Part shown: in pieces, positions 1-11,487 of the stretch
How the letters are laid out: every line of letters begins with the position of its first letter
Numbering within the stretch: position 1 is the first letter of the stretch
NCBI GenBank assembly: GCA_028583605.1
Contig: CM053331.1
Span: forward strand, 39,346,283 to 39,410,282
Direction: 5' to 3'
Source: Dastarcus helophoroides
Taxonomy: Eukaryota; Arthropoda; Insecta; Coleoptera; Bothrideridae
DNA: 64,000 nucleotides
Made by a program: the position numbers and the translations under genes
The notes under the pieces: generated by a model
Database searches by the model: none
Told to the model about the DNA's origin: nothing
Seen by the model: the letters and a program-made list of their open reading frames with translations, nothing else

Positions 1-1411
1 CGGACAAAAGCGACTCCCTAATATGCTCATCTTTGATTGTCCCGGTAGTTCCACCTATCCCCGAATTTGGGTAAGACGGATAAGGCGTCGGATACGCTGG
101 GTACCCTTGAAACGAGTTATTTGTCGTTGGGTACGGTGGATAACCTCCAGAATACCCCCCGGGTTGGGGAAAAGGCGACGGAAATGGCATATAAGGGCTC
201 CCGCCCGCCTGAGGCATGAATGCTGAAAAACGAACTCTAGAGACAAACCGGAGCATTTAAATAACTTACAATTGGTAGGATACGGAACGTCGCTCTTGGC
301 TTTCGCAAATACTGGGGGCTGCTCCCCAAAGGTGCAGATCAAAACTTGAATCAACCCAAGTAAGTCGGAATTTGTCTGCTAAAAAGAGCCAAATGATAAA
401 CAGAAGCATTTTTCTAATCAAAATAGTGGAAGCGAGTGGAAGTCTTGAAAACAGTAAAGCTGCTACTTCTTGAGTAGAGAAAATAAATTTGCACTCAAAT
501 CCAAAAATTCATTTAAAAAAAAGTCACATCTAAATACCATTTGGTTAATACAAAATAAAATTAATTTTGCAAACTAATCATGCAAAAAGTATTCCAAACT
601 TTCAATCAATATTGGAAATACGATGACAAATTAATTTTTTTTTCAAATATCCTGCTTCAAGTCGAAACTATAATTTTCCAAAGATTCTTTAATCTATAAG
701 AACACGATTAGACTACAGTATCTCTCTGAAGATGACAGCTTGGCTATCGAAACGCGTTAGAGCAACGTTTGTTGTATTTTTTAATCTTTCTTGGTTTCAA
801 GGGACAAGTTTTGTATTTCAACAATTACATGCATTCTTACAAAAGCTACCAAAGTTTAACCACTCAAAGTCTCCAAGGGGGACTTACCGGGGCCCAATCG
901 TGTAAATAAGGTAGGTAAATCTTGCCGTTTTGGTCCACGAAACGGGACACTTTAATCGACATGTCTGGGGTTGGTTTTACGTAGCAAATCGGTGCGTTTT
1001 TAGGGTGCGTATCCATCAACCAAATACAAACTGGAATATTGTACACAGCGCCTTTGTATCTGACGGGAATGGTTCCGCTCAAATTCACCAAGTCCATGGG
1101 TGTCCCATCATTGAATACTTCAACAGATTAGAACAAATGTTAAATAAAATTAATAAACAAATTGGTACAAATCAGCTAGCTTACTGTGTCACCGATGATT
1201 ACTCGTGCGTCATCAATGATAACTTACCGTAAGTCTCCTGCGAAGGGTTCAAACCTCTGTACAAGTTCGTGGTATTTAATATTTCCCTATGAACTACGTC
1301 CGGATTGTGATACTGGAAAAACGTTCTTATTTAGGTAAATTTCGAATTGATTAATGCTAATACCTTCGAAAGCCACTGCCGAAGTCTTCCCAAATCCTCT
1401 GGCGTTGCCAT
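1..1411 (-). CDS. TSG101: TSG101, ESCRT-I subunit (partial, 5 exons, 3' part outside window)
   Basis: ESCRT-I component that binds PTAP-type motifs and ubiquitin and acts in endosomal sorting, budding and abscission. Coding exons in gene order are 1364-1411, 1228-1312, 888-1117, 270-378 and 1-222; all junctions are GT-AG and the frame stays open. The protein starts MATPEDLGRLRQW and reads into the UEV fold (LSGTIPVRYKG, GKIYLPYLHDW, GEQPPVF), matching the animal UEV domain over about 150 residues. UEV domains lack the catalytic cysteine of active E2 enzymes (family knowledge). Exon 5 encodes a proline-, glycine- and tyrosine-rich linker (PSPFPQPGGYSGGYPPYP). The coiled coil and steadiness box must lie left of base 1. 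Introns are 47-51 bases except intron 2 (110) and intron 3 (509), which carries a transposon-derived module. It is divergent from EXOSC1. Confidence 0.93.
727..835 (+). repeat. LTR-derived module inside TSG101 intron 3
   Basis: The stretch reading GAAGATGACAGCTTGGCT, then TCGAAACGCGTTAGAGCAA, then TTTCTTGGTTTCAAGGGAC is a close copy of 13,023-13,120 in the solo LTR, with scattered substitutions. The first part forms a hairpin around GACAGC/GCTATC. It is antisense to the TSG101 transcript. No LTR ends are visible around it, so it is a fragment. Confidence 0.8.
1135..1162. repeat. 28-base AT-rich segment identical to 3279-3306
   Basis: This segment in TSG101 intron 2 recurs exactly at 3279-3306, downstream of EXOSC1. 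It begins AAATGTTAAATAAAATTAA. At 28 of 28 bases it exceeds what is usual for AT-rich chance matches, but no wider homology surrounds it. Confidence 0.6.
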
Positions 1412-2125
1412 TTTTGCGAACAAAACAGCGAAAATCAATTAATAAATAATTCTACCAAAATAGATTATGACGTTTGACGTTTGGACCCTCGCACTACGCA
1501 TGCGCCTATTAATTGGAACTACAGATCGGATGCGCTAAAATGTTTATACTACAAAAATAGTCAAGACGACGATAACCATGTAATCAGGGTCTTACCTCTG
1601 GTAATAATAAATATGCCAGCTTTACTAAAGTGTACATGATATTTGTGCCGCATTCTTATTGGGCTGTAGGACTGATTTTTAAATAATAAAATTGTGAGGT
1701 GAGCATTATATTTTATTCATTTTTTGAAGTTGGCGTTCTTGTGACCACAGACTGCAGAAGCTGATGATTTGACAGAAAACTGTAAGGTTAAATTTCCTAA
1801 CCCTATTTACTCTAACTTTCACAAATTAATGCCGCAGAATGTTAACCAAATAATTCATTAGTTTAAAAGTTTGATGACAAACAAAGAACAGTTCTCGTCA
1901 CAAGGATTCGTTTATCTAGCAGCACACGTAGCCAAAGCTTTAGTATTTTGAATGATAAATGTGAGGTTAAAATTCCTAACCGTATTGTTTTGTGGTTACG
2001 ACAGAAATTTTACACATCCGAAAGAGAACAATCTGCCACCAGGAAACAACAGAGAAAAGATCGGGTAGCCATAGGATTAGTTGGCTTAAAAGTTAAATAG
2101 TAGTGTGGCGCGGTTATCATTAAAT
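1412..2125. promoter_or_regulatory. Shared upstream region of TSG101 and EXOSC1
   Basis: The 714 bases lie between two start codons that point away from each other. No ORF, repeat or clear TATA box is visible. By position it must hold both 5' UTRs and promoters; the exact transcription starts cannot be read from the sequence. Confidence 0.45.
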
Positions 2126-2795
2126 ATGCCTGAGCCGCTCATCTGCTTACCCGGCCAACGATTGGCGTTATGCGACAAGCTTCATGTCTCGGGGCAAGGT
2201 ACGTACGAAAGACAGGGGTACATTTACTCCACCCTTGCCGGCACCGTTGACGTTGTTGACAAAGATGGAGTTAAAGTGATCGAAGTGCACAGTTCCGTAA
2301 CCCAAGCTGTTGTACCAGTCCAAGGCGATATTGTAACAGCTCAAGTCTATATAATAAGCCAGCAATTCTGCAAGTGTTTTATTAAATGCGTAGGGGACAC
2401 AGTGTTACGGCGCCCCTTCAGGGCACTATTAAGACGGGAGGATATTCGCGCTACGGAGAAAGACAAAATCGAAATATATAAATGCTTTAGACCTGGCGAT
2501 ATCATTTTGGCAAGAGTGGTATGTACGACTAGAGGTATTTTATCCATGATTAATCATCTGCTTTTAGTTGCCAATAACCGAAGCACATACATATCAGATA
2601 TCAACTGCAGAGAACGAGCTCGGAGTGGTTATTGCTCATTCGGAACACGGGCATCCTATGGTACCAGTTAGTTGGACAGAGATGCAATGTACGAAAACTT
2701 ACATTAAAGAAGCCAGGAAAGTGGCAAAAGTTATACCAGAAAATGTACAAAAAGAATTAGTCACTAAGTTAAAACAGACACCTGACATTAAATAA
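2126..2795 (+). CDS. EXOSC1: Exosome complex component CSL4 (2 exons, 206 residues)
   Basis: Cap subunit of the RNA exosome, which degrades and trims nuclear and cytoplasmic RNA from the 3' end. Exons are 2126-2518 and 2568-2795, joined in phase 0 across a 49-base GTATGT...TTTTAG intron. The protein starts MPEPLICLPGQRLALCD. Family signatures are GTYERQGYIYSTLAG in the N-terminal domain, RATEKDKIEIYKCFRPGDI in the S1 region and STAENELGVVIAHSEHG with MVPVSW at the C terminus. Length fits the usual 190-210 residues. An in-frame GTG lies upstream at 2105, but the ATG at 2126 agrees with family N termini. A poly(A)-signal-like ATTTAATAC follows the stop. Confidence 0.95.
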
Positions 2796-3502
2796 TTTTT
2801 GCACAAAGTTTTCGCTTTATTTAATACTCGGTGATTTATGTTTATTAATTTTATTTATATTTACAAACAAGACTTGATTATACGGCACCAGGTCCGCCGA
2901 GTCTCAAAAACTGGAGTGGGGGGGGGGGGAATATAATTTAAATTGCTAAAAAACTGAATTAAAGTTGTAATTATAACAATTAAAAGAAAAATGATATTAA
3001 CTGCACGACTTTGATTTTCGTGACAAACAAAAATGGTTTGCTTCACCAGTTTTTACTTTTAATCCATAAAAACGTTACATTACAGTTTAAACCATAAAAA
3101 ATTCTTTAACGTTATTTCATTCAACATTCAACGAAACACATAACAGCTCACTTGGCGCAGACTTTTTCAAGCCAAAAAGGTTATTTAAGATTCATTTTCT
3201 TACTTAATTGCGTACTGCAAAATGTTGTTGCCCGACGTTAACAAAACCTAATAAAACATAATCAAATAAGAGTCACAGAAATGTTAAATAAAATTAATAA
3301 ACAAATAAGACTATTTACATTACTAAAAGGGCAAAAACCTTACTAAAAAGGAAACACTTGTTTAAATAGCAATTTTATTCAAGTTGATAATAACTAACTT
3401 AAATGATGAATATAATAACAAGTTAAAAACATTAAAAAACTCCCAACGGAGGGTTTTCATGCTAAAGAATGTAGTTGTGTCTAGGGACTTAAAACTTATC
3501 AA
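2796..3502. other. Convergent intergenic region, EXOSC1 / SREK1IP1-like
   Basis: The region separates the two 3' ends. It is AT-rich, has a run of twelve G residues at 2928-2939 and the 28-base copy at 3279-3306. No coding potential is seen. Confidence 0.6.
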
Positions 3503-3919
<417 letters not shown>

Positions 3920-4366
3920 TTATTTGGATGTTGACGAACAGAAACATTCCAGAACAATTCGACTGGTTGACGTTTCAAATTTTAAGGTTAAGTTACAGTT
4001 ATCAACTGGGCGATAGAACTACAGCACATATTTTTGTAAAACACACTTGTAAGAGTCTAAAATAATAAATTAATGAAACTTTGTAAGTTAATTTAACTTA
4101 TATATGCCCTAGATTGCAGCATTCTGCCTTCTATATTGTATCAATCGCAGTTTTTAGAACGAGCCGCCACTGATTCTTGAGAAGTCGAACTACAAACCAA
4201 TGATCTACTCCACTCATGGGGACGATTCTATGACTATCCTTATTTTGTCTTTGTATTTAACCTCCTCTAGAATTTGACAAGTGACATTTAAATTATAAAC
4301 TATGGATGGCTAGAACCTTTGTATTTATATTATCTAAAACTAGAACCGAATATTTTGTACACAAAC
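3920..4366. promoter_or_regulatory. Shared upstream region of SREK1IP1-like and WDR70
   Basis: 447 bases between divergent start codons. No repeat or ORF of note is visible. The WDR70 frame is open upstream of its ATG to about 4319, but family alignment favours the ATG at 4367. Confidence 0.4.
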
Positions 4367-6776
4367 ATGAATAAAGGTAAAATAAGCTTCGGCAAAATCA
4401 GCGCCAATTTCGGGGAGAATTCAAAAATAATTGAAGCTACCGGTTCGATCGGTAAAACGGAAACTTTCGGCGCCCCCAGAGATATAGTGAATTTGGAGGA
4501 TGACACCGCCGAGATGCAGGCGATTAGGGAGAAAATGGGGATCGCTTCGTTCGGGAAAAAAGCGAAAAGCTTCGATGTGAAGGAAATGGTGGAACAAGTG
4601 AGAGCTACAGCGAAGGAAATTACAAAAAAACCAGAAGAGGATCAAGTTGTAACCAGCAGCAGTAGCAGCGGCGAGGAAGACGATGAGGATGAACTTATTG
4701 GGCCCCCGCTACCACCAGATTTAAGTAAAGGTAAACACTGATGTTTCCTGAATTTTATTGATCATGATAACTGATTAAGTTTAAATAGATCTGTTTTAAG
4801 TTTTTAGTCATTTTATGAAGATATTTAAGTGTTTACGTTTCACTGACTACTTCCAGTAAACTTTACTGAATGACATTACTTTATTCGGCTTTTTTGCTAC
4901 CTCACAGAGAAAATATTAAATCTAATAGTTAAAAATAAGGTGCTTTCAATAACAAAAGTCGGCTTTTTCAACAAATTTTGATTTTTCGAAATTTTGACCC
5001 CAATTTATCCACAAATGTGGAATATTATGTGAAAACTGAAAATTTCGATATTTCGTAGATGTGTTGCTTTTTTTTTGTAATTTTACGTATCTAATAAGCA
5101 GTAAATTTAGGGCTTTCTAAACAATGTTAAATTCGGGTTTACTCCAGACCCTAACTATTTTTAGTGGCTTTAACTTTGTTCATCATAAGAATGAGTTTTG
5201 TGGCTTAAATTAGTTTGTTTCTGGGATAGAGATATGTAAATACCTATGCACTGTTGCAGGTAAATCATCAGAGTCAAAAGATAAAGACGAGGAGAGCGAG
5301 GATGAAGATAAAGAGACATTATTTATTCCTTGTTCCCACGAAGCAACAATGAATCACGGAAGTAAGGCCGTCACGGCCCTCTGCGTGGACGCGAGCGGGG
5401 CAAGATTAGCATCAGGCTCCGTTGACTACGACGTCAGTTTTTGGGATTTCGCCGGCATGGACTCGAACATGACCAGCTTTCGAACGCTTCAGCCGGCTGA
5501 AAACCACCCGATTCGCGCTCTTCACTACTCTGGCACCGGCGATCTACTCCTTGTCATATCGGGCGCTAGCCAGGCAAAAGTCCTCGATAGAGACGGCTTC
5601 GAGAAATTGGAAACCGTCAAAGGTGACATGTACATAACGGACCAAGCGAAAACCAAAGGGCATACGGCTGGGCTGTTGGCTGGCGCATGGAATCCGACAT
5701 CTAGGGAAGAATTCTTGACCACAAGCGCTGATGGTACTGTGAGAACTTGGGATTTTTATCAGAATGGTAAAAATCACAAGTTCATCGTCAAGTGTCGAGC
5801 GCAGAACGGCTTGAAGACTTCCCCAACGGCGGTGCATTATAACAAAGAGGGAAAAATTGTGGCGTGTGGTTGCGGGGATGGTTCTATTCAGTTGTGGGAT
5901 TTGAGGAAGAACGCGGTGGCGCCCTGCGGGCAAGTTCGCGGGGCGCATTCCCCGGCCGAGATCAGCAGCATTCGATATTCGCATCTTGGGGATTCTTTGG
6001 TCACCAGAAGCTTAGACGAAACTTTGAAGTTGTGGGATATTCGGAATTTACGCAAGTGCGTGGGGGAAGTAGGTGGTTTGTTTTCGAGGTATGACACAAC
6101 TGACGCCATTTTTAGCCCAAATGACGATATGGTGGTGACTGTGGGGTCCCTAAAGAAGGGCGAGACGACGGGATCGGTTTATTTCTATAAGAAGAGCGAT
6201 TTGTCGGTGGCGCGTAAAATCGAAGTAACTAATTCGCACACGATTAAGGTTGCATGGCATACGAAGTTGAATCAAATATTCGTGGGCACGGGCAACGGTT
6301 TAGTGAAATGTTATTATGACGAAAGGCGGAGTTTGAGGGGCGCCACGTTGTGCGCGGTCAAAGTGCGGAGGAAAGCTCAGCATTCAGAGGTTGTTAGCAG
6401 TCTTCAGGTGCTGACGCCGCACGCGCTGCCTCTATTTAGACAAGAGCGAAGGAAAACTAGTCGTAAGCAGATGGAGAAAGATCGTTTGGATCCGGTTAAG
6501 TCCAGAAGACCTGACTTACCGATTACTTCCGGTCAAGGCGGACGAGTAGCTTCCAGTGGTGGTACCTTGAGCAGTTTTGTTATCAGAAACTTGGGGTTGA
6601 GCAAAAGAGTTAACGACGATCAAGATCCAAGGGAAGCTATATTGAAATACGCCAAAGAAGCGGCGGAGAATCCTTACTGGATTACACCTGCGTACGCCAA
6701 GACGCAACCTAAGAATATTATGAGCGAAACTGGAGATGATGATGAACCACCAAACAAGAAAAGCAAACCAGACTAA
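4367..6776 (+). CDS. WDR70: WD repeat-containing protein 70 (2 exons, 626 residues)
   Basis: WD40 protein of the gastrulation-defective-1 family; human WDR70 acts in DNA-damage-linked histone H2B ubiquitination with CRL4 (family knowledge). Exons are 4367-4730 and 5260-6776, joined in phase 1. The N-terminal third starts MNKGKISFGKISANFGENSK and is charged, with an acidic serine tract and GPPLPPDL before the intron. The beta-propeller begins near residue 150 with SHEATMNHGSKAVTALCVD. Diagnostic stretches include DYDVSFWDFAGMDSNM, GDMYITDQAKTKGHTAG and TRSLDETLKLWDIRNLRK. The C-terminal tail (RQERRKTSRKQMEKDRLDP, then DPREAILKYAKEAAENPYW) also matches the family. The length is close to the human 654. 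It is convergent with lin-7. Confidence 0.95.
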
Positions 6777-6839
6777 TGGTTTTAAGCAATTAACTCGTTA
6801 AATACAGATTATTATAAACAATTTATGGCACTAAATATA

Positions 6840-7500
6840 ACTAGTTGTATCTTAAAGTGTCTAAATTCCAAAAATTTTCCCTGGAAATTTCGAATTTGGA
6901 GATTTTTTATTCGGAATTAAACTTTCCTATCGAAATTGTAGCTTTAGATTTTAAGAAAAAACTACTAGTTTCTATTCTTTTTCAAAATTTCCTCTTTTGG
7001 CCACAATTTTGGGTCAAAGGTAAAATTTTGCAAATCATTCTTGCCTAATTTTAAATTTCCTTTGGGAATTTTGTCTTTCGAATTAACAAAAACGTCAATT
7101 TTAGGTTAAATCTTCAAATTAATGATTTTTTATACAAAAATGAAAATAAATTAGAAATGTTTTTTGGACATTTCATAACTTTGTCAAAAAATTTTAAGTC
7201 AAAACTTTAAATTCTCTCTTTTCAAAATTCTGAAGAAAAAGTTCACGTTTTTCAATAAATTCTAGATCTTCTGTTTAAAGTTAGTCGAAATTTAGGAAAA
7301 AAAGTACAATTTTTTAACTTGAAATTTCAAACTCTTCAAAATTCTGATTACAAAGAGAAATTTTAGTTTCAGACTCAATTTGTTATCGAAATTTGGATTT
7401 CCATCCAAAAACTCGACTTCCAAAAAAAAAAATTTTGAAAGGCTTAAATGTTGACTTCACATTTCAGTAAAAATACAATCCTCGTTTGATTTAGGCCTCA
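6840..7500. repeat. AT-rich TTTCGA/AAATTT degenerate repeat tract
   Basis: The tract is made of short variants of AAATTT, TTTCGA and CAAAATTT in both orientations, without a fixed period. It resembles the larger arrays at 26,150-31,400 and 49,250-52,640. It lies in the convergent space between WDR70 and lin-7. Confidence 0.6.
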
Positions 7501-7752
7501 AAATGGGAGAAAAGTCTGAAATTTCATTTCTTAAGGAGGTATATTTTGAGTATATTCCTTTAATATTCGATTAATTGAACACTTTGGTTTTGAATACTAC
7601 ATTGCGATAAAGTAATAAATACATTTGCCTAAAACTAAGTGGAAAACCTTTGCGTGTACACTAAACAGATTCCAAGTGGAATGATGTAGAACAAAAATAA
7701 ATAAATCAGTCATTGCACTTCTTAAAAACATCAGCACGTCGAACTAGTCAAT

Positions 7753-8669
7753 TTAGTTAGCTTGTTGTCGCCTTCTAGCCCTCTGCTTGTCGAAACGTAA
7801 CTCCATCTCTTCTAGAACTTTAGGTGTGTAACGCACCACCAACTTGACAGAGCCGTGCGCCTGCTTAAGCAATTCCACAGCTTTCTCATGATTTTCCCCC
7901 TCAACAGACTACAAACAGAATCTCACCAAATGCGAAACCAACATAGCACAATACATACCACACCGTTCACGCTCAGTAATTGATCCCCACGTTTTAACCC
8001 ACCATGACGATCTGCGACCCCTCCAGGTATTATCCGCGATATGTAAATTGGGGAATTCTGCTCTTTGCCCCCCATTACGTTAAAACCTAACCCTTCTTCG
8101 GTTTTTGGTAGTTCGACAACTCGCGGATGGGCATGACCTTCGCTGGCGGCGAAAGCAGCCACTGTCGCCTTAGCGGTGGCTGAAGCTCTCACGTCTTGAG
8201 AACCTTGGATATCGACGGTCTCGTATACGTGCTCGTAGACTTCCCTAACGGCATTGAGAAAGTCGCTTTGGAGCACCTTTTGTAGGGCGGATAGTTTCGT
8301 AGCTGGGACTTCACCGCTTTTCTGTAGTTTTTCCAAGAGCTCGATCGCTCTTTTGATGTCTACAAGAAATTAAAACTTCGATGTAATATTGACAAGTGGT
8401 TAATAGATCAGTGGCGAAACATAAGTTATTCCGCCCTATGTGGCTTTGACTTCATCGATTTACAGGAGTGACCCCTCAGTGAGATTTAATTTAATTTTGC
8501 ATGGATTAGTTGTTATCATAAGCATACAAAGTCGATTTTAGAAAATATGGAACAGTAATAACAAGTTTAAGGAGACGCCCAATACGAATAATCTTGATGT
8601 CGAACTAAGTGAAGTAAGTGACAAACACCTACCTCTTGCTAGAGTTAATTGTTCGCCCAATTGTGCCAT
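7753..8669 (-). CDS. lin-7: Lin-7 homologue, L27-PDZ scaffold (3 exons, 197 residues)
   Basis: Small adaptor of the CASK/Veli/Mint and Pals1 complexes that places receptors at junctions and synapses. Exons in gene order are 8633-8669, 7959-8359 and 7753-7908, in phases 1 and 0; the introns are 273 and 50 bases. The protein starts [20 protein letters not shown]. The L27 domain covers about residues 5-70 ([20 protein letters not shown]). The PDZ domain covers about 90-175, with carboxylate-binding loop GLGF and the stretch [17 protein letters not shown]. The tail ends [14 protein letters not shown]. The 197-residue length equals the typical short lin-7 isoform. The gene is divergent from the NEK2-like gene. 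Confidence 0.96.
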
Positions 8670-9154
8670 TTCCAGGATATTTTCAAAGTTGAAAATTGTT
8701 AATTTGTAAACAGGCCACAAATGTCAAACGAGAATAACCTCAATTAAACAGCTTTGACATTTGTTAATTGACGCTGCTTCTTCTTCTTTATGGCTTGATT
8801 GATCTCTATGGTCTTATTGAAGATTCTATACCTCAAATGAAATAAAGCTCAGTTTGGTACATTAGTAGGTATTTAGAACAAACTTCAACAAAAAACAAAT
8901 TGACGGTAGATGCTTACAAAAGAGTCGTAGATTGTAACTAGGACAATTGTAGTAAAACTTATTTTGATTTGGGTGAATTTTGTGAATATTTCTTTAAACT
9001 TTTCGTTTTAGCAGTTGGTCACGCTTTGACAGTTCATAGAAGCTTACTGTCAAAATTGACGGTTATTTGTCAACACAATTAAATTTAAATCATGGACATG
9101 ATCAACGATTTTTTTTTAATTTACTCCTTTCAGAACTATTAACATCTCATTAAA
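8670..9154. promoter_or_regulatory. Shared upstream region of lin-7 and NEK2-like gene
   Basis: 485 bases between divergent start codons, AT-rich, with no visible ORF or repeat. It should hold both promoters and 5' UTRs. Confidence 0.4.
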
Positions 9155-11093
9155 ATGGTAAGAGTACAATTTAGACACATTGTATTACATACTTTAGTAA
9201 AAGTTTATCACATAAAACATTTTAATAAATCTTACGATTGTTAGGTTGTTTTAAAATATGTTTTGTGTTTAAAATCATTCTAGTTGTGGTCTTTTTAAAT
9301 CAAGTTTAATCTATTCTTTGTCCCTTAACTTACCTTAATTTCATGTTTGTTTACCACAACAACAATTAACAACTATATGACACAATTTGTATCTGAAATT
9401 CTAAATTTCTGAAGAAATGCATGAACAGCCACCAAACTTATCATGAGATCAATGTGCAAGTACTATTTACTGATGTGATGAAAAGGATTTTAAACCTTAC
9501 CAACGTGTATAATCTGGTGCTAAATCATAACCAATCGTTTCAAAAGGTTTTACTTATTTTTAGGTGCCTTTCAAGAATTTTGAAGTCTTGTCCTGCATCA
9601 GCAAGAAATTGTCCCTATATGAGGTGAAAAATGTAATTACGAGAGATACATACTTCGCCAAGATACTAAATAACGCGCTGTTGCAAGAAGAGGAAGTGGA
9701 AATTTTAACAAATATGATTAACAAAAGGAAGGAGATTCAGCACCCGAATTTAATTAAGTTCCACGATTTTTCTCGAAATGGTGAAATGAGTACAATTCAT
9801 ATTTTAATGGAAAGTTGTCCCAAAGGTAATCTAGCTGATTTCATTGAGAAAACTAAACGAATTGGAGGCGTTTACTTAAGCGAGGAGTTTTTGTGCAAGA
9901 TACTCCACCAAATTCTTTTAATTTTGAAGACGACAAATGTAACTGGTGACTTCGACATCAACCAATTTTATTTGGACGATAGTTATAACATTAAATTTAT
10001 TAACTTTGATTTCGATCACATCAATCGCAATAATGACCCTAAGTGTGTACAAATGGCAGATGTGGGAAAACTACTTCTACAGTTAGCTTCCCTAAACACT
10101 GCCGATGATCAAGACAAAGACTTAAACCGACTGGATTCTGTATATTCTAATGACTTTATTACCACCGTAGATTCAATGCTGCACGATCAAAAATCAGCCA
10201 CCGAGAACATAGATTGGATATTCTGTCATCCTTTCATATTGCAAAAGATGGCTAATTCCACTACGGATAATATTTTCTTTTGCAAAAATCCCCCAGACCA
10301 AACGTGTTCTGTCATGGATGGGAATATCCAAGAAACGTATAAAATGAAATTACAGAATTTGCGTACCAGAGAAGCAGCTTTAAGAATTAAGGAAGACAAA
10401 CTAGATAAATGGGAACACAGCTTGAATAAAAGGGAGAAAAAAGTGCTCCTAATGGAACAAACAGCGAAAGATAAACTCGCCCAAGCCGAATTATACCTAA
10501 AGCGCTGTCGCGAGGTCAAATCGACCAGCAGCGGCAGCAACAAAAGTGGAGCTTTAAAATCGTCTACTAACTTGTATGAAAATGATTCATTCTCTGGCGA
10601 TTATCGAGGGGATTCAATCATCCTCGAAACTAGTAAAAAACTGGATTTGACCAAACGTTCCTTCACGAGAGCTTTATCAGAGAGAAAAGTTCGTTTTAAA
10701 GGGCATAGCCCCTTGAAAAATATTGCTTTTAAATCGAAAGTCAAACAACAGTCGCCGCTGACCAAAAATACCACTTTGGACACTAAATCTCCCGCCAAAG
10801 TCTGCGTACCTCCTGCCGAAGTCTGCGTACCTCCCGCCAAAGTCTGCGTACTGCATGAAAACCGACCGAAGCAATCTAAAAACAAACTTGGTTTTTCCAT
10901 GAGAAAGAAAAGTAAGAAATCCGGGGGAAATATTACGAATGACAAAGAGAATGTTGGTCCGGAGACTTTGGGTTGTCGACCGATTTCTTGGACTGAAGAA
11001 AGTAAGAAACACGCGTTCGATTTACTTAGGATAATGAATAACGCCTCGGAAAGATTCAAATGCGAGCAGGATGTCCAACATACTTATTTATGA
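9155..11093 (+). CDS. NEK2-like protein with degenerate kinase domain (510 residues)
   Basis: Exon 1 is proposed to end with the ATG at 9155-9157, followed by a GTAAGA donor; exon 2 (9564-11093) opens after TATTTTTAG and reads VPFKNFEVLSCISKK. The layout follows NEK2: a kinase-like region, about residues 5-235, then a coiled coil at 262-320 (LRTREAALRIKEDKLDKWEH, AKDKLAQAELYLKRC), which closely resembles NEK2's. A KVRF motif at 376-379 sits where human NEK2 has its PP1-docking KVHF. The kinase core is broken. The glycine-rich loop is absent, HRD reads TGD (128-130), DFG reads NFD (148-150), and the activation segment through APE is missing. Lys34 may be the old ATP lysine. Three PAKVCVP-type repeats lie near residues 411-431. 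It is most likely a pseudokinase; a recently dead gene is unlikely because the frame is intact. Confidence 0.78.
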
Positions 11094-11316
11094 GAGCATG
11101 TGCGTTAGAAGTTATATCACGTCTTCCTTACGAAGTTATCAGTATTAAATTTTGATGTAGATTTTATAAGTTAATAGTGTGCAATCATGAGAGTATTTTA
11201 AGTAGCGTTTTAATAAAATTTATACAGAATATTTAGTTTTATTGTTCCCTAATAGGTTTATGTAAAAAAAACATCTTTGACATAACACAATTATATTACA
11301 AATGACTAAATTTCAC

Positions 11317-11487
11317 CTATGGCCATGTTGGTTTCTCGTCTTCTTTCAACACTCTACCATATAGGGCGCTCTTGTCTCTAAATAGGGACAAACGCTCGGT
11401 TTCTTGCCTGTCCAAGTACCACCCGAGGCCATAACCAATCATAGGAACGATCCCCCATACAATGCCTTTAGGAATTATAGGATACAT
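11317..11487 (-). CDS. NDUFB1: NADH dehydrogenase beta subcomplex subunit 1 (56 residues)
   Basis: Accessory subunit of mitochondrial complex I (MNLL), located in the inner membrane arm. The single-exon frame starts MYPIIPKGIVWGIVPMIGYG and ends KEDEKPTWP. A hydrophobic segment at about residues 8-25 is followed by WYLDRQETERLSLFRDKSAL, which aligns with the human [20 protein letters not shown] region. Size matches the family (about 57). An in-frame TAG lies seven codons before the ATG, which fixes the start. It is convergent with the NEK2-like gene, 223 bases between stop codons. It is too short for routine ORF cut-offs and easily missed. Confidence 0.9.
   Translation of the reverse strand: MYPIIPKGIVWGIVPMIGYGLGWYLDRQETERLSLFRDKSALYGRVLKEDEKPTWP

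Noticed and set aside
10601..11059. 152-residue minus-strand frame
   Set aside because: It is antisense to the C-terminal part of the NEK2-like exon.
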